Shown one piece after another: positions 62,875-64,000 of a stretch of 64,000 nt of DNA. The notes below the pieces were generated by a model. It was not told the origin of the DNA. It saw only the letters and a program-made list of their open reading frames with translations, and ran no database searches. Numbering within the stretch: position 1 is the stretch's first letter; the number at the start of each line of letters is the position of its first letter. Source of the stretch: Brucella pituitosa (GTDB taxonomy: Bacteria > Pseudomonadota > Alphaproteobacteria > Rhizobiales > Rhizobiaceae); NCBI RefSeq assembly GCF_003049685.1, contig NZ_PYSY02000008.1, positions 62,001 to 126,000 of the forward strand, written 5' to 3'. Position numbers and translations under genes: made by a program.

Positions 62875-63060
62875 AAAGAGCTTCGGCATCAAATCGCCGA
62901 GATGGAGGACATGGTCGCCACGCTCACGACGCTGGCCGACGCCTGCGCGGGCGACCACCGGCCCGACTGCCCGATTCTCGGCGACTTCGAGCAAGCGAGC
63001 CCGGAGCATCGGCCGGCGCCCGCACGGGCACCCTTGGCGAGCAGCCGCCCCTCCGTCTGA
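62875..63060 (+). pseudogene. C-terminal remnant of a MerR/CueR-type copper sensor
   Basis: The frame reads KELRHQIAEMEDMVATLTTL, ACAGDHRPDCPILGDFEQ and a stop at 63060. The coiled dimerisation helix and the C-x-G-D-x-R-P-D-C-P-I-L metal loop match CueR/HmrR regulators. The DNA-binding half is missing upstream. Removal of the sensor next to its target cluster suggests either constitutive expression or control from elsewhere. Confidence 0.7.
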
Positions 63061-63148
63061 CTGCGGGGCATTATCGGCCATCGCCGCCTTATCCGGCGAT
63101 CTGCTTTCGCGTCTTCGACCATATCGCGGCCGGCGATCAGATCGCAGA

Positions 63149-63304
63149 TCACCGTCCTTTGCACGCGCGGGCCTGATCCCGCATGACGCTGTAGTCGGCG
63201 AGCAGTTCGGCGATAGCCGACCCCTTTGGCAGCAGATCGAGCTCGTCGGCTGCACGCTCCTGGAACTCGCGGCTATACTCGACAACCGGCAATCGGATTG
63301 TCAT
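63149..63304 (-). CDS. Small phage-associated protein downstream of the lysin gene
   Basis: The 51-residue protein reads MTIRLPVVEYSREFQERAAD then LLPKGSAIAELLADYSVMRD and QARACKGR. It follows the lysozyme-like gene by 34 bp on the same strand. The pattern with -SAIAELLADY-x-VMRDQARAC resembles small proteins found after endolysin genes in alphaproteobacterial prophages. A function as spanin or regulator is unproven. Confidence 0.5.
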   Translation of the reverse strand: MTIRLPVVEYSREFQERAADELDLLPKGSAIAELLADYSVMRDQARACKGR

Positions 63305-63338
63305 AGAGTAGGGTTCGAAGCATTAGCCGCTGATCATG

Positions 63339-64000
63339 TCACCCTTCGATCATTCTCCTCACATCCTGCACAGCGCACACGATCTGCCGCCGTAGCAGCA
63401 GTGCAATGATAAGCCCGCCGAGTGCAAGCGCGCCGATGGCGGTGACGGTCTGCCAGTCCATACCGGCGAGTGCGGCAAGGCCTGCCCCACCACTACCGAA
63501 GATGGTGGTAATCCAGCTCCACTGATCGGTGCGCTTGCGGATTTCAGCTTCGACGCTGACGGGAACGACGGGCTTGTCGACTTCCTTCTCAACCACAATC
63601 TCGCGCGCCGGCTGGCTGGCACCATGACGTTGCCGGACCTTGGCCAACACCTTACGCACGCGATCCGGACCGACAGCTGCGTTCTGGCCGGCATAAGCAC
63701 CCTTGCCCATCGCGGTGGGGAGCGAAGCCCATTCATGGGCAAGATTGTTGATCAGCGTATCTTCCGAGAGCCGCCCCGCCAGATACTTGTCGATGCCACG
63801 CAGGCCGAGGAGGTAGCAGGCGCATCGGTCCTGCATCTCGGCATCAAACAGTGCCGACGGCGGAAGCTTGAGCGTCTTGGCGATCGTCCGCAGCGTGGTG
63901 CGGACGATCTGGTAGCGGCCGAGCGCTGATGAGTTAAAGCCGCATGGGCCCCGCGAGATGGAAACCTTGCTGCGTGGTGTGTTCAACAAGAGCCGTTTCC
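63339..64000 (-). CDS. Phage-type lysozyme/endolysin with C-terminal anchor (5' end outside window)
   Basis: The part seen (about 220 residues) has the muramidase pattern SSALGRYQIVRTTLRTIAKT, ALFDAEMQDRCACYLLGLRG, LAHEWASLPTAMGKGAYAGQ and a C-terminal hydrophobic pair (GLAALAGMDWQTVTAIGALA, LIIALLLRR). The frame is open past base 64000, so the N-terminal catalytic segment lies beyond the window. Cell-wall hydrolysis and a holin-like anchor fit a prophage lysis cassette. Confidence 0.75.
   Translation of the reverse strand, partial: KRLLLNTPRSKVSISRGPCGFNSSALGRYQIVRTTLRTIAKTLKLPPSALFDAEMQDRCACYLLGLRGIDKYLAGRLSEDTLINNLAHEWASLPTAMGKGAYAGQNAAVGPDRVRKVLAKVRQRHGASQPAREIVVEKEVDKPVVPVSVEAEIRKRTDQWSWITTIFGSGGAGLAALAGMDWQTVTAIGALALGGLIIALLLRRQIVCAVQDVRRMIEG

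Noticed and set aside
1..64000. CRISPR arrays and tRNA or rRNA genes
   Set aside because: No regularly spaced direct repeats with unique spacers and no cloverleaf-type sequence were seen on reading both strands.

Overview
The window reads as part of a plasmid or megaplasmid of an alphaproteobacterium, most likely a Rhizobiales (Brucella/Ochrobactrum- or Rhizobium-like) host. The evidence is a complete repABC operon with three copies of a 16-bp parS palindrome, a second stand-alone repC, a MobP-type relaxase with VirC1/VirC2-like partners, and anti-restriction, DUF736 and VbhA/Fic genes typical of rhizobial plasmid leading regions. No rRNA, tRNA or CRISPR array was seen.

Layout. 1-1.2 kb: end of a 2-hydroxyacid dehydrogenase gene, a LysR regulator and a possible IS630 scrap. 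1.3-4.8 kb: a Tn7/Tn5053-like transposon (resolvase, DDE transposase, AAA ATPase) with repeated end motifs. 4.9-8.5 kb: a VapBC pair, an integrase scrap and a frameshifted zinc-hook AAA ATPase gene. 8.5-12.3 kb: parS sites and repABC with a counter-transcribed RNA. 12.4-13.1 kb: HigBA. 13.2-16 kb: IS701-like scrap, a second ctRNA-like locus and a second repC. 16.6-17.8 kb: DUF736, VbhA antitoxin and the first part of a Fic toxin gene. 17.8-34.4 kb: a catabolic island (XRE-cupin regulator, peptide/opine-type ABC transporter, GAF protein, hydantoinase HyuA/HyuB, two racemases, M24 peptidase, dehydrogenase, outer-membrane protein) ending in a cut IS66. 34.4-43.9 kb: the rest of the Fic gene, then an ardC gene interrupted by a group II intron and by a recombinase-trio (RIT) element carrying an IS630-type transposase. 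44-50.9 kb: RelBE, an XRE regulator, VirC2/VirC1-like genes, a probable oriT, MobC and the relaxase. 51-52 kb: a HicAB-like pair. 52.6-62.8 kb: a GC-rich copper-resistance cluster (ATP-grasp enzyme, cytochrome c, multicopper oxidase, CDF transporter, CopA-type ATPase, DUF411, DUF305/beta-propeller protein). 62.9-64 kb: a cut MerR regulator and a phage-type lysis module that runs off the end.

How it fits together. The backbone is replication/partition (repABC, repC2), stabilisation (VapBC, HigBA, VbhA/Fic, RelBE, HicAB-like) and mobilisation (VirC-like pair, MobC, relaxase). The cargo is an amide/hydantoin catabolic operon and copper resistance. The predicted nic polarity makes ardC, vbhA/fic and DUF736 the first DNA to enter a recipient. 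That anti-defence/toxin block has been hit three times: a 16.6-kb island splits fic just before its catalytic motif, a group II intron sits in ardC with perfect 6+6 nt IBS/EBS pairing, and a 5,251-bp RIT element sits directly after the HExxH codons of ardC. Removing the last two restores a single 295-codon ardC frame exactly.

Quality caution. Four genes (AAA ATPase, fifth ABC-transporter gene, GAF gene, hyuA) each become one full-length frame if exactly two single bases are removed from short base runs. This points to homopolymer over-calls in the assembly, or to a shared mutation process, rather than ordinary gene decay.
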